From NCBI GenBank assembly GCA_017550405.1, contig JAFZPH010000025.1, positions 1 to 64,000 of the forward strand: DNA of 64,000 nucleotides, given 5' to 3'. The notes under the pieces were generated by a model, which had not been told where the DNA came from, did no database searches, and saw nothing but the letters and a program-made list of their open reading frames with translations. Origin of the DNA: Bacteroidales bacterium (GTDB taxonomy: Bacteria > Bacteroidota > Bacteroidia > Bacteroidales > P3). Below are positions 45,225-54,811 of this stretch, one piece after another (position 1 is the first letter of the stretch; every line of letters starts with the position of its first letter). A program made the translations under genes and the position numbers.

Positions 45225-46595
45225 TTACTGCTCTCCCCTCAAATCGGACAGACGGCGGCGGGCGACAAGATACGTCACTCGCCTGTCGGTGACGGCATTC
45301 TCCGCCTGCAGCAGGAGTGCATGCGCCTGTAGCACATCCGACACCGTCACCACCCCAGCGGAATAATTAATCTCCGCCAGCCGGTAATTCTCACGCGCAA
45401 GCTGGAGCGCAGCCGAGTCACTACGGATTAGCATGCAAGCGTCCACCATGTCGTTGTAGGCCTTTTCCTCCTCAAGCGACATCATCTTGCCGTAATGTTC
45501 TTCAGCCACACGAGCCTGCTCGATGCGGATATTATGTTCCCTAATCTTGTGCGACGTGTTCCACCAGTCGGACAAAGGCACCGACAGGCTGAACCCCGCC
45601 ACAGCATTGGCCGAAACATCGTTGCGCACTGCATTTCCATAATAGCCTATGCCGAGGATGGCAAGCTGGGGCAGGGTCTCGCCCACAGTCATCCGCTTGA
45701 ACAGTTTCTGTGACTCCACATTGATTTGAAGCAGACGGCTCTCCGGACGATGGATATCCTGAGACAACTGACCGCCCTTCAAATCCACTTCAACAGGAGA
45801 CATCCGCAACAGGCTGTCGCCACCGAAAACAAGACTGTCGTTATACGCAATGCCTATCTGGATGCACAACAGACGGCACGACATCTTGATGCCACTTGCC
45901 AACTGCTGGCGTTTGGCGTTGATTTCGTTCCGCTTGAGGCTGATCTGCAGCATGTCGGCACGTGTAGCCAACCCATTTGCCAACGCCGATGTAGCCACAC
46001 GTTCCAGCGAGTCAATCAATGTCATTGCAGCCACCACGGAGGCCTCTTTTTCCTTCAAACCAACGACAAGATAATATGTCGACTCGACCTCCTCAAGCAC
46101 ATCGCGCATCTTTATCTCCGCCTGGAGGGCAGCAGCCTCCTCACCAAGCGAGGCCAGCCTGTTGCCGTTCACTATCCGTCCTCCGGCATAGACAGGCTGG
46201 GCAGCGGAAACAGAAGCACTGAAACCGTGCTTCATCAATTCAAGACGGTCGGACACGTCAGTCTCCTGAGAGAAAACATTGTAGATGGCTTCCAGCAAGT
46301 CGCGCATATCGTTGGAACGGATATCCTCCAGTGCGAAACTGATCATGGGTCTTGCTGCCACATAGCCCATCCCGTTCAACTGCAACTGCGGGAAGAAACG
46401 GGTGAACGCCTGGCTCTTCACCGCCCGCGCCTTCTGAACGTCGAGCTGCGATGCACGGATGTCCGCATTGTTCCTCTTTGCCAGTGCCAGACAGCTGTCA
46501 AGCGTCAGTGTCTGGGCTTGGACAGGATTGACGAAAGACTGCAGATTGAAAACCAATCCAAGGCATAAAGGCAGGCAATATAGGTATTTTCTCAT
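45225..46595 (-). CDS. TolC-family outer-membrane efflux protein
   Basis: 456 residues: signal peptide (about 1-27, ending VQAQ), then long alpha-helical hairpins typical of TolC/OprM trimers (repeated amphipathic segments, for example about 70-130, 170-260, 330-420). It forms the exit duct of the RND pump encoded upstream: adaptor, RND pump and this channel lie in that order. Its start is 48 bp after the pump stop. Confidence 0.93.
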   Translation of the reverse strand: MRKYLYCLPLCLGLVFNLQSFVNPVQAQTLTLDSCLALAKRNNADIRASQLDVQKARAVKSQAFTRFFPQLQLNGMGYVAARPMISFALEDIRSNDMRDLLEAIYNVFSQETDVSDRLELMKHGFSASVSAAQPVYAGGRIVNGNRLASLGEEAAALQAEIKMRDVLEEVESTYYLVVGLKEKEASVVAAMTLIDSLERVATSALANGLATRADMLQISLKRNEINAKRQQLASGIKMSCRLLCIQIGIAYNDSLVFGGDSLLRMSPVEVDLKGGQLSQDIHRPESRLLQINVESQKLFKRMTVGETLPQLAILGIGYYGNAVRNDVSANAVAGFSLSVPLSDWWNTSHKIREHNIRIEQARVAEEHYGKMMSLEEEKAYNDMVDACMLIRSDSAALQLARENYRLAEINYSAGVVTVSDVLQAHALLLQAENAVTDRRVTYLVARRRLSDLRGEQ

Positions 46596-46642
46596 GGGTA
46601 TTAATGGATTTAAAGTAAATTAGTAACAACACCCTTTCTTAT

Positions 46643-49600
46643 CTACTTTTTGTTATTGGCATAACTAACATTGACAGGACGATGGTTGACCCGCTTCTTG
46701 TTCTCGAAAGCGACGCAGTAGGCCACAGGGAGGATGGTGACTACCAAGGGCAGGGTGAAGATGGTACCGAAGCATACCACAACGCCCATGGGTGCCCACA
46801 GCAGGGTTCCAGCCGTAATCATCGGGATGACACCGAGAGCCGTAGTGACCGAAGTGAGGAAGATGGGCCGCATTCGGCGCAAGCCGGCATTATAGGCCGC
46901 ATCGCGGACCGACATCTGCTCCTTGCTGCGCAGTTCGGACACATAGTCGTACATGATGATGGCATTGCGCACGATGATACCCACAAGCGAGATAAGACCG
47001 AGTGTGGCCGTAATGGAGAAATCATAGCCGAAAAGCCATAGCCCGAACGTGGCACCAAACAGGCAGAGCGCAGCCATCGAGATGGAGAGCAGCGATATGC
47101 CTATCTTGCCGTAATGCACTATCAACACAATGAACATCACGCAGAGGGCGGCAATCACTGCAAGGATAAGACCCGGCAGCAGCTCGCGCGAATATTCCAT
47201 CGCCCCGCCATACTCCCAGGTAACGCCTTCGGGGAGCTTCATCTTTTCAATCCGTCGTCCGATAGCGGCAAGTTCTTTCAGCTGCCCTGCTCCCATCATG
47301 GCATCGGCCGAGACGGTGATACAGCGTACACCATTGCGGTGGGGCATATTGTTGTGATGGTATCGCGGATGGATGTCCGCCACTTGGCGCAACGGGACCC
47401 ACATGCCCGCTGTGGCACATGGCACCAGCAAATCGCCCAGCGAGCTGTAGTCGAGATTCTGCGAGCCATCGCTGTAGACCGTGATGGGGATATTGTAATC
47501 ACCCTCCCACATCGAGGAGAGATGCGTCCCCGAAAGGGCGCCGCTGATATATACCGACAACGTCGACTGTGTTATCCCGAAGGTGTTGGCCACATCGCTC
47601 TTCAGCACCACGTCCACAATCTCCTCCGTCTCGTCATAGTCGGAGTGGACGTAGAACAGCTTGGGGGCCTCCCGCATAAACCGTATCAGCGAGTCTCGGA
47701 CAACAGCGAGACTATCGTAATTGTCGCCCTTGATGTAAATCTCAATGGGCGAAAGAGCCATCTGGTAATCCAGCTGCTTGAAACGCATCTGTGCATTGGT
47801 GAAGACATTCTCATAACGTTGTGCATACTCTTCAATCACCGCTTTGGTGGCATTGTCGTCAACCGTCTTCACAATCAGCTGGGCGTAATTGTCAGCAGGC
47901 AGCTGGGGAGCGTAAGTGATATGGAACCTCGGCGACGACATGCCCACAAACGAGGTGACGCTCGTGATGCGGGGGTCGGCCATCAGCATCTTTCGCAGCG
48001 AGTCGGCAGCGGCACTGGTCTCCTTCAGCGAAGACGAAGCGTCCAGACGCATCTCGATGGCGAAACTGTCGCGTTCGGCCTTGGGCAGGATCTGGATGTT
48101 CACCTTGGCAAACAGCAGCGCCCCAGCCACTACCGAGGCGGCTCCCACGGCCAGAGTGATCTTCTTGTGGCGGAAACACCTGTCGAGCAACCAACGGTAG
48201 CCGTTCTGCAAAGCGTTGAAAAAACGCTCCTGCACCCGTTCCACACGGGTCTTCTTGCTGGGAGCGCTCTGGCGTATCAATCGGGCGGAGAGGAACGGAA
48301 TGACAAGGATGGCGTAAAAGAAACTGCAAGCCAATGCAATCAATATCATCCAGGGGAACAGCTTGATGAAATCCCCCAGCATATTCCCTTTAAAAATGGC
48401 TATTGCCGGGAAGAACATCATGGCTATAGAGGCCGTGGCAAACAGCATCGAATTGGCCAGCTTAGATGTCGACACCGCCGCCGAATACCATCGCGAATGC
48501 CCCGCCCTCAACAAGTCGGTATACCCGTCTATCACCACCACCGAGTCGTCCACTATCATACCCAGCACGGCAATCAGTGCGGCAAGGGTCACCGTGTTCA
48601 GTTCAAACCCGAGGAAATACATAATGCCCAGTGTGGCGGCGATGCAAATAGGCACCGACGTGGAACTCACCAACGCTGTGCGCAGCGGGAAGAGCAACAG
48701 CATCACCACAATCACCACGAGGATGGCTTCAATCAGGTCGCGCAGAAACGACCGCACCGAACGGTCCACCACCTGCGGCTGGTCGGTGATGCGATGGATA
48801 TGGATGTCGGGAGTGAGCGTCTGCTCATACTCCGCCATCACCTTCTCCACTTTCTTGCCAAACTCCACCACATTGTTCCCGCTCCTCATTTCCAGCGACA
48901 GCACAATGCAACGGGTGTTATCTGTAACCGAGTCGCTGTACACGATATGCGGAACCTTGTCGGGATAGTGAGGCTCAAGCCGTGCCACATCGCGCAGACG
49001 CAACACCTGACCCGTCACCGGGTCGGAGAACACCACCAACTCATTGAGGTTATACAAATCGCCATAAGGTATCGACACATGCACCAAGGCATGACCCTCA
49101 TCGTTCTCCAGCTTGCCCGAGATGGTGCGGAATCCCTGCGCCGCCAGTTCTGCCGAAACTATCGACGGCGAGATGGCATACTGCGTCAACTTCACAGGAT
49201 CCATGTGCACCGCTATCTCTTCCTTCTGGTCCCCCACCACATTGATTCTTCCCAGCTCGGGTATATTGCGCAGGCGTGCTGAAAGGTTTTTCGACACTTC
49301 CTCAAGCTCCCTTGGAGACCGCTCGGCACTCTCAATGGCTATCAACAGCGACGATGCATTGCCGAAGTCATCCACCACTGCCGTGGCGGCCACACCCTGT
49401 GGCAAGTCCGTGATGCGGAACAACGACAGCCCCTCCCTGATGCGCGACCACGTCACCTTGGCATCTCCATCGCTGTGTACCATGGTCACGAACACATACA
49501 GCATGCCGTCCTTGCTGTAGGAGTATGTCTTGGTCTTGTCCACCTCGTTGAAAGTGAAAAGATAGTCCTCCACTTTTCCCGTCACCTGCTCCTCAACCTC

Positions 49601-49783
49601 TTCGGCGGTGGCACCGGGGTATATGACGGCCACAACGCCCTGCCGAATCGTCACATCGGGAAATTCGTTCTTGTTCAAATGCGGCAATGCATATATCCCG
49701 ATGGCCACCACAGCAATAATGCTGAGTGCCAAAATGGGGAAAGTGCGCATCGCCTTCTCTATCAGATTGGTTCTTCGAGCCAT
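46643..49783 (-). CDS. RND-family efflux pump permease
   Basis: 1046 residues, the AcrB/MexB-type size. One N-terminal helix (about 13-30), a large porter domain, two clusters of transmembrane helices (about 330-500 and 860-1030), and the proton-relay acidic pair in TM4, seen here as LGMIVDDSVVVIDGYT. Sequences such as FPDVTIRQGVVAVIYPGATAEEVEEQVT near the N-terminus match the HAE1/heavy-metal group; ion versus drug specificity is undecided. It pairs with the adaptor (49888-50922) and the TolC gene in one minus-strand operon. Confidence 0.96.
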   Translation of the reverse strand: MARRTNLIEKAMRTFPILALSIIAVVAIGIYALPHLNKNEFPDVTIRQGVVAVIYPGATAEEVEEQVTGKVEDYLFTFNEVDKTKTYSYSKDGMLYVFVTMVHSDGDAKVTWSRIREGLSLFRITDLPQGVAATAVVDDFGNASSLLIAIESAERSPRELEEVSKNLSARLRNIPELGRINVVGDQKEEIAVHMDPVKLTQYAISPSIVSAELAAQGFRTISGKLENDEGHALVHVSIPYGDLYNLNELVVFSDPVTGQVLRLRDVARLEPHYPDKVPHIVYSDSVTDNTRCIVLSLEMRSGNNVVEFGKKVEKVMAEYEQTLTPDIHIHRITDQPQVVDRSVRSFLRDLIEAILVVIVVMLLLFPLRTALVSSTSVPICIAATLGIMYFLGFELNTVTLAALIAVLGMIVDDSVVVIDGYTDLLRAGHSRWYSAAVSTSKLANSMLFATASIAMMFFPAIAIFKGNMLGDFIKLFPWMILIALACSFFYAILVIPFLSARLIRQSAPSKKTRVERVQERFFNALQNGYRWLLDRCFRHKKITLAVGAASVVAGALLFAKVNIQILPKAERDSFAIEMRLDASSSLKETSAAADSLRKMLMADPRITSVTSFVGMSSPRFHITYAPQLPADNYAQLIVKTVDDNATKAVIEEYAQRYENVFTNAQMRFKQLDYQMALSPIEIYIKGDNYDSLAVVRDSLIRFMREAPKLFYVHSDYDETEEIVDVVLKSDVANTFGITQSTLSVYISGALSGTHLSSMWEGDYNIPITVYSDGSQNLDYSSLGDLLVPCATAGMWVPLRQVADIHPRYHHNNMPHRNGVRCITVSADAMMGAGQLKELAAIGRRIEKMKLPEGVTWEYGGAMEYSRELLPGLILAVIAALCVMFIVLIVHYGKIGISLLSISMAALCLFGATFGLWLFGYDFSITATLGLISLVGIIVRNAIIMYDYVSELRSKEQMSVRDAAYNAGLRRMRPIFLTSVTTALGVIPMITAGTLLWAPMGVVVCFGTIFTLPLVVTILPVAYCVAFENKKRVNHRPVNVSYANNKK

Positions 49784-49796
49784 TTCTTTTGAACTT

Positions 49797-49887
49797 TTGA
49801 ATGTGTAAATGCTTGAGTGATTGCTTGAATGCTTGATTGTGTAAATGCTTGAGTGATTCTCAATTCTCCATTCTCAACTCTCAATTT
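49797..49887. repeat. Oligomer repeat inside the efflux operon
   Basis: 'aaatgcttgagtgattgcttgaatgcttg' and a following 'tctcaattctccattctcaactctcaattttca' separate the RND pump from the adaptor, occupying most of the 104-bp gap. The last part runs into the end of the adaptor gene. The modules resemble those elsewhere, with 'gcttgagtgatt' replacing the 'acacattc' type. Confidence 0.7.
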
Positions 49888-50922
49888 TCAACTCTCAATT
49901 TTCACTTTGGCACCGGTATACAGCTTCTGCTGCCCCGACACAATCACCGAGTCGCCGGCATTCAGTCCGGTCTCAACCATCACACCGTTGCGGATAAAAT
50001 CACCCACGGTCACAACACGGTGGTATGCCTTGCCACCTTCCACCACCCACACAATCGTCCCCTCGGGCATCACCTGAACACATTCGGCCGGTACCACAAT
50101 GCCTGCCTTCGTGTCAATATCCACTTCCACCTTCGCCACCATGTCGGGCAGCAAGCCAGCTTTATTCACATTGGCATTGCCCTGCGACACAATCGTTGCG
50201 TAAACCTTGTAGGTATGCCCCAGCGGATTGGCCACAAGACTCTTGTCCGTCACCCGTAGTGCAAACTCTTTGTCGTCCAAGGCAGGGACCACAGCCTTTG
50301 CAGTTGTACCCATCGTCAGAAGACCCACCTCATGTTCGGGGACGGAAAAAGCAACACGCAGCCGGCTCAAGTCAATAACACGGGCAAAAGGTTCAACGGG
50401 CTTCAACTCCTCCCCTGCATGGTGCATCCCGAACGACACTACCCCGTCGAAGGGAGCGCGCAGCACACAATCCTCCACCCGTTGACGGGCAGCGGTCTCC
50501 GCCTGACGGGCCTTTTCAAGGTCTGTCTCCATCTGCACCCAACGCACATCGCTGATACCACCCTCTTCGTGCACACGCTGCATACGTCCGTATGCATCTT
50601 CGGCCTGGCGCAGGGCGGCGCGTGCCGAGCCCCACAGACTGCGTGCCGTCGTGGCATCCACCTCGGCCAGCACCTGACCTTTTTTCACCCGTTGCCCATT
50701 GTGAACGGCAACTTTGGTCAACCGACCGCCGAGGGGGAAATATACATCCATTTCCACCTCCGAGCCGATAGAACCCACATATTCACGCTGGTGCATATTC
50801 TCGCCTCCGTCCACAACTGCCACACGGACACCCACAGCGTCGCTCCAGCCGGTATCCTGTTTCCTGCCGCCGCAGCCCATCAGCATTGCTGCAACACAAA
50901 GTAATATTATAACGTGTTTCAT
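49888..50922 (-). CDS. RND efflux periplasmic adaptor lipoprotein
   Basis: 344 residues with a lipobox ending at C17 (MLMGCGG), so anchored to a membrane. The family order is visible: beta-barrel and lipoyl halves around a helical hairpin (about 100-160, ARAALRQAEDAYGRMQ) and the VDLSRLRVAF / VPALDDKEFAL strands. It bridges the RND pump to the TolC channel. It is probably the first gene of the three-gene operon; no promoter was convincing. Confidence 0.93.
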   Translation of the reverse strand: MKHVIILLCVAAMLMGCGGRKQDTGWSDAVGVRVAVVDGGENMHQREYVGSIGSEVEMDVYFPLGGRLTKVAVHNGQRVKKGQVLAEVDATTARSLWGSARAALRQAEDAYGRMQRVHEEGGISDVRWVQMETDLEKARQAETAARQRVEDCVLRAPFDGVVSFGMHHAGEELKPVEPFARVIDLSRLRVAFSVPEHEVGLLTMGTTAKAVVPALDDKEFALRVTDKSLVANPLGHTYKVYATIVSQGNANVNKAGLLPDMVAKVEVDIDTKAGIVVPAECVQVMPEGTIVWVVEGGKAYHRVVTVGDFIRNGVMVETGLNAGDSVIVSGQQKLYTGAKVKIES

Positions 50923-50987
50923 ATATTAAGAAATAATAATTAAACTTTCCAAAATAACAATCAACGTAACTACAAATATCAAAGCGT

Positions 50988-51875
50988 TCAATTGCCGTAG
51001 TACCTTAATGTGCGGACCTCCAGAACGGTAGGGGATGTAACGCCGGCAGTGGTACGGTGCACCCAGTTACCGTGGTCGTCGTAGACATAGGTAGCTATGA
51101 TGGGATTGGAGTTGTCCGGTGACTGACCCACAACCTCCTCCAACACACGGCCCAGACTGTCGGTACTCAAAGGCGGGAGAGTTGCCATGTACCACGTGTG
51201 CGTCCCATCGCGGTTTATCTTTGTTCGCAAATCGCCCTGGTCGTCGTACTCATAACGCTCAGCCGAGGCATCAGGCCAGGTGCGGCACACAAGCCGTCCG
51301 ACTGTGTCGTAGTCGTAGCTGAAGCGGGAGCCGTCGGGGTAGACGAACCGTTTGAGTTGCCCTTGCCTGTCGTAGCGCAGGCGGAAGGTGTGCCGCCTGC
51401 CGTCGGGTCCGGTAATGCGGGCGCGGCATGTGCGGCCATTGCGGGAGTAGCTGTAGACTGTGAGGGTATGGAGGCGGGTGAGACTGTCGAAGGAGGTGCC
51501 GGCGGTGTCGAGGTAACAGCGTTCCTCTATACGCTTTCCTGTGGTGTCGTAGACAAAGGCAAGATGGCGGCAGGTCTCCCTGTCGCGGTAATAGTAGTGA
51601 AGACAGTGTCCGGCAGTGTCGAAGCAGGCGGTCTGCTGCGAGACGATGCCGTCGGAGTACTCATGAATAGTCTGGCATGTGAACATGGAGACAGCCCCTG
51701 TCATGTCGTTGGCGTATGTGGTGCCAAGGTTGTAGTCGGTGGGGAGGTTGGGTACATAGGGGAAGGGCACTTCGCCGTAACGGCAGGAAGCAAGCAATAG
51801 CACTCCGCACACTACGGGCAGCAGCATGTGAGGCAGGAAGGGGTGGCGTCGCGACCGATGGTGGCGGAGTCGCAT
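50988..51875 (-). CDS. Lipoprotein with YD/RHS-like repeats
   Basis: 295 residues. The lipobox ends at C31 (LLLASC) after an unusually Arg/His-rich n-region. From about residue 70 onward the chain consists of YD-repeat-like strands (YDTTGKRIEE, YDRQGQLKRF, YDYDTVGRLVC, YEYDDQGDLRTKI, YVYDDHGNWVHR), the motif of RHS proteins. Unlike RHS toxins it is short and has no C-terminal effector domain. It may form a small beta shell on the outer membrane. It is 5 bp downstream of the secreted hypothetical gene. Confidence 0.8.
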   Translation of the reverse strand: MRLRHHRSRRHPFLPHMLLPVVCGVLLLASCRYGEVPFPYVPNLPTDYNLGTTYANDMTGAVSMFTCQTIHEYSDGIVSQQTACFDTAGHCLHYYYRDRETCRHLAFVYDTTGKRIEERCYLDTAGTSFDSLTRLHTLTVYSYSRNGRTCRARITGPDGRRHTFRLRYDRQGQLKRFVYPDGSRFSYDYDTVGRLVCRTWPDASAERYEYDDQGDLRTKINRDGTHTWYMATLPPLSTDSLGRVLEEVVGQSPDNSNPIIATYVYDDHGNWVHRTTAGVTSPTVLEVRTLRYYGN

Positions 51876-51880
51876 GGCTG

Positions 51881-52378
51881 TCAGGGCATGACGGCTTTGG
51901 CCACAACGGCTGCGAGGTCGCCGTTGCGCTGTGCTTTGAGCAGACGTTCGCAGAGACGGCTTTTACCTACATACGACTGAAAGGTCTCGTAGTAGCGGAG
52001 CATGTCCTCGACGGCGACGTTGGCACACACCAAGGGCGAGGAGTCTTTGTACTGGAGCGAGTGGCGCGTCCAAGCGGCGAGGTAGGCCAGAAGGAGCTGC
52101 TCGTTTCGGGGGTCGACGATGTCAGGAGCGACAACCAGCTGCACTTGTGGGGCGCCTTCGAGCCAACGGAGGAGGAAAGAGGTGCACTCTTCGTGTTTGG
52201 GCTGGTTGAAGGCGGGGTCGGCGGTGAGGAGGTAGTTGCAGCAGTTGAGTATGTCGGTCTCGTAGTTGGCATACTCGGATGGCCACATCTTCTCGGGGAG
52301 GATGGGGAGTGAGAACTGCTGAGCCATGGCCGTCTGCGACAGTACCAGAGCGGTAAGAATCAGTAATATTTTCTTCAT
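51881..52378 (-). CDS. Secreted protein of unknown function
   Basis: 165 residues with a signal peptide (1-19, ending AMAQ) and a predicted all-alpha mature domain holding about four helices (ILNCCNYLLTADP, FLLRWLEGAP, EQLLLAYLAAWTRHSL, VEDMLRYYETFQSYVG). The double cysteine CC and another two cysteines (at about 64 and 144) could form disulfides. I do not recognise a family. It precedes the RHS-like lipoprotein gene by 5 bp in the same direction. Confidence 0.75.
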   Translation of the reverse strand: MKKILLILTALVLSQTAMAQQFSLPILPEKMWPSEYANYETDILNCCNYLLTADPAFNQPKHEECTSFLLRWLEGAPQVQLVVAPDIVDPRNEQLLLAYLAAWTRHSLQYKDSSPLVCANVAVEDMLRYYETFQSYVGKSRLCERLLKAQRNGDLAAVVAKAVMP

Positions 52379-52385
52379 TTCTTTA

Positions 52386-52456
52386 AAGTATTATTTAATT
52401 CGTCAATTCGTTAATTCGTTAGTCTGATTAGCACATTAACACATTCACACATTCTC
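52386..52456. repeat. Intergenic oligomer repeat
   Basis: 'aattcgtcaattcgttaattcgttagtctgattagcacattaacacattcacacattctcc' fills the gap between the hypothetical secreted gene and serine dehydratase. Confidence 0.8.
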
Positions 52457-52458
52457 CT

Positions 52459-53649
52459 CTATTCATCCACTGCCAATCCGCCAAGGGCGGTCTCCTTGTA
52501 GAGGCTGGGGAGGTCGTGGCCGGTGCGTTTCATGGTGCGGACGACCTTGTCGAAGGTGATAATGTGCTTGCCGTCGCTCATCATGGCGTAGATGTTGATG
52601 TCGAGGGCACGGAGGGCGGCCATAGCGTTGCGTTCGATACAGGGTATCTGGACGAGGCCGCACATGGGGTCGCAGGTGAGGCCGAGGTTGTGTTCCATGG
52701 CCATCTCGGCGGCATATTCGATTTGTTGTGGGCTGCCGCCGAAGAGCTGGTTGGCGGCCACAGCTGCCATGACGCAGGCACTGCCCACTTCTCCCTGACA
52801 GCCGACTTCGGCACCGGAAAGGGAGGCGTTATGCTTGATGACGTTGGCGAAAAGGGCGGCGGTGGCCATGGCGCGGAGTATCTCGGTGTCGGTGAAGCCG
52901 TGGGCTTGCTGCAGGTGGTAAAGCACAGCGGGAAGGACACCGGAGGAGCCGCAGGTGGGGGCGGTGACGATATATCCGCCCACGGCGTTGCGCTCGGAGG
53001 TGGCAAGGGCGTAAGCGATGACGAGGGCACGACTTTGGAGGGAGGGTTTATAAGAGGAGGCGCGGACGTAGTACTGGCGGGCTTTGCTGCGCAGGTGGAG
53101 TCCGCCGGGGATGACGCCTTCGGCCTGTAACCCTTGGCGGATGGTTTCCTGCATGGTGTTCCACATATCCTGCAGGTAGTCCCAGATGGCGGGGCCTTCG
53201 CACTGCTCAACGTATTCCCAGTAGGTGAGTCCTTCGCGCTCGATATAGGGGAGGATTTCGGAGAGGGTGGACATGGAGTATACATGCTCCTCGGTCACGC
53301 TGGTGGTCTCGTTGGCGAGGGCACCGCCGCCGACACTGTAGATGGTCCAGTCGGCAGTGGTGCGGCCTTGGGGGTCGAGTGCTTCGAAGTGCATGCCGTT
53401 GGTGTGGAAAGGGAGGACGACTTCAGGGCGCCATACAATCTCGACAGGCAGGGGTGCGGCACCATCCTGCAGGGCTTTATCGGTACGGTGACCGCGGCCT
53501 GTGGCGGCAAGGCTGCCGTAGAGGGTGACGCGGATGGAGTGGGCGTCGGGGTGGTCGGCCTTGAACTGGAGGGCAGCGGCATGAGGCGCCATGGTGTGGC
53601 TGCTGGAAGGGCCGTAGCCTTTGCGGTAGATTTTCTTGATAGACTCCAT
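52459..53649 (-). CDS. sdaA: L-serine ammonia-lyase (iron-sulfur serine dehydratase)
   Basis: Deaminates L-serine to pyruvate and ammonia using a [4Fe-4S] cluster. 396 residues in a single chain, combining the beta (1-150) and alpha domains. The iron ligands by family spacing would be C284, C326 and C337 (CQGE, TCDPMCGL, IPCIER). GYGPSSSHTMAP (11-22) and CGSSGVLPA (233-241) are conserved. The start at 53649 is natural. It is the first gene upstream of the secreted hypothetical and RHS-like genes on the minus strand. Confidence 0.95.
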   Translation of the reverse strand: MESIKKIYRKGYGPSSSHTMAPHAAALQFKADHPDAHSIRVTLYGSLAATGRGHRTDKALQDGAAPLPVEIVWRPEVVLPFHTNGMHFEALDPQGRTTADWTIYSVGGGALANETTSVTEEHVYSMSTLSEILPYIEREGLTYWEYVEQCEGPAIWDYLQDMWNTMQETIRQGLQAEGVIPGGLHLRSKARQYYVRASSYKPSLQSRALVIAYALATSERNAVGGYIVTAPTCGSSGVLPAVLYHLQQAHGFTDTEILRAMATAALFANVIKHNASLSGAEVGCQGEVGSACVMAAVAANQLFGGSPQQIEYAAEMAMEHNLGLTCDPMCGLVQIPCIERNAMAALRALDINIYAMMSDGKHIITFDKVVRTMKRTGHDLPSLYKETALGGLAVDE

Positions 53650-53650
53650 C

Positions 53651-53695
53651 CTTGAGTGTGTTGATTCGTTAATATGTTAATTCGTCAGTCGGGGG
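53651..53695. repeat. Intergenic oligomer repeat, short copy
   Basis: 'ttgagtgtgttgattcgttaatatgttaattcgtcagtcg' begins right at the serine dehydratase start codon, in the divergent gap to the thiamine pyrophosphokinase gene. Confidence 0.6.
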
Positions 53696-53776
53696 TGACT
53701 CCGATCTTTTGTCTGTTGATGCTTGCTATTGAGGGTGCAAAATTACGATTATTTTTCGACATTGGGAAATATTTCG

Positions 53777-53784
53777 TACCTTTG
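53777..53784 (+). promoter_or_regulatory. Bacteroidota -7 promoter element of the thiamine pyrophosphokinase gene
   Basis: TACCTTTG is 37 bp before the chosen start at 53822 and excludes the upstream in-frame Met at 53723. No thiamine riboswitch was recognised. Confidence 0.65.
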
Positions 53785-53821
53785 CCACGTTTTGACGCTT
53801 GGTCGAATCATCGTTACCAAC

Positions 53822-54502
53822 ATGAATATCATCATTATAGCCAATGGATTATTCCCCACGGGGGCATGGGTGGAGAGCCTGCTCAAGGAGGCCGACAGCA
53901 TCGTGTGCTGCGACGGTGCGCTGAAAAATTACATCGAATGGGCATCCCCCCGTGAGGGGTTCCGCAAGGGGGTCGCCGTTGTGGGCGATGGGGACAGTCT
54001 GGACCCCGACCTCGTGACGGCAGCCCGCCAAGAGGGTTTCGAGGTGCAGCAACACGTGGTGGACGAACAGGAGTACAACGACTTGACGAAAGCGACCCAC
54101 TACGCCATCGCGCAGGCCCGTCTGTCGGGCTGCAAGGAGAGTGCGATGAGGGTGTGCTATATCGGAGCCACGGGACTGCGCGAGGACCACACCATTGGCA
54201 ATATCAGCCTGTTGGCTTACTACATGGAGCTGTACCCTGAGGTGGAGTTCAGCATGAGGAGCGATTACGGCACCCTGATACCCATGGAGGGCAGGAAGCG
54301 TTTCCGTTCGCGCAAAGGGCAGGAGGTTTCCATCTTCTCGCTTACGCCGCAGGTGCCCCTCACGGTGGAGGGGTTGCAGTACCCCATCCAAGGGCGGTGC
54401 CTCGATGCGTGGTGGCAGGGGACGCTCAACGTAGCCCTCGGCGACAGTTTCGAGGTGTCGGGGGGCAAGGTGATAGTTTATGAATTGAGAATTGAGAATT
54501 GA
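53822..54502 (+). CDS. Thiamine diphosphokinase
   Basis: Transfers a diphosphate from ATP to thiamine, making the active cofactor TPP. 226 residues: N-terminal alpha/beta domain with IVCCDGALKNY, VVGDGDSLDP (Asp-containing metal site) and YNDLTKATHYAI, and a C-terminal beta domain (about 150-226). The start is placed after the promoter element. It is convergent with the TSCPD gene; a repeat lies between them. Confidence 0.92.
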   Translation: MNIIIIANGLFPTGAWVESLLKEADSIVCCDGALKNYIEWASPREGFRKGVAVVGDGDSLDPDLVTAARQEGFEVQQHVVDEQEYNDLTKATHYAIAQARLSGCKESAMRVCYIGATGLREDHTIGNISLLAYYMELYPEVEFSMRSDYGTLIPMEGRKRFRSRKGQEVSIFSLTPQVPLTVEGLQYPIQGRCLDAWWQGTLNVALGDSFEVSGGKVIVYELRIEN

Positions 54503-54580
54503 GAATTGAAAATTGAGAATTGGCTGCCGCACCCGGATAATTATCAATTTTCCATTTTCAATTTTCCATTTGCCTGACGG
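54484..54580. repeat. Oligomer repeat at a convergent boundary
   Basis: 'gaattgagaattgagaattgagaattg' (54484-54520), written through the last codons of the thiamine gene, faces 'tcaattttccattttcaattttcca' (54544-54570), written through the last codons of the TSCPD gene. The two could pair as a stem between the converging genes. Confidence 0.7.
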
Positions 54581-54807
54581 ATGGCACGGCAGAGCTGGTC
54601 GGGACAGGAGGTGTCCTTCCAGCCGCAGCGGATGCCCTCAAGCTTTTCGAGCACTTGATTGACTTCCATGCCCTCGACCAGTCGGGCTACTCCCTGAAGG
54701 TTGCCGTGGCAACCGCCATAGAAGATGACGTTGTGCAGTCGTCCGTCGACGATTTCGAAGTCTATCTGCTGACTGCAGGTTTGTTCGGTTTGATATGTAT
54801 ATTGCAT
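54544..54807 (-). CDS. TSCPD-domain protein (TIGR03905 type)
   Basis: 87-residue small protein of the TSCPD family, with the naming motif TSCPD at 66-70 and further cysteines at C11, C33, C61 and C73. The family is related to the C-terminal domain of class II ribonucleotide reductases and probably binds a metal; the role is unknown. Single domain, no signal peptide. Its last residues (ANGKLKMEN) are encoded by repeat sequence. Confidence 0.9.
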   Translation of the reverse strand: MQYTYQTEQTCSQQIDFEIVDGRLHNVIFYGGCHGNLQGVARLVEGMEVNQVLEKLEGIRCGWKDTSCPDQLCRAIRQANGKLKMEN

Positions 54808-54811
54808 GACA

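Noticed and set aside
47114..49282. 722-residue His/Arg-rich plus-strand frame opposite the RND pump
   Set aside because: Antisense shadow of a well-conserved pump gene; no recognisable protein features.
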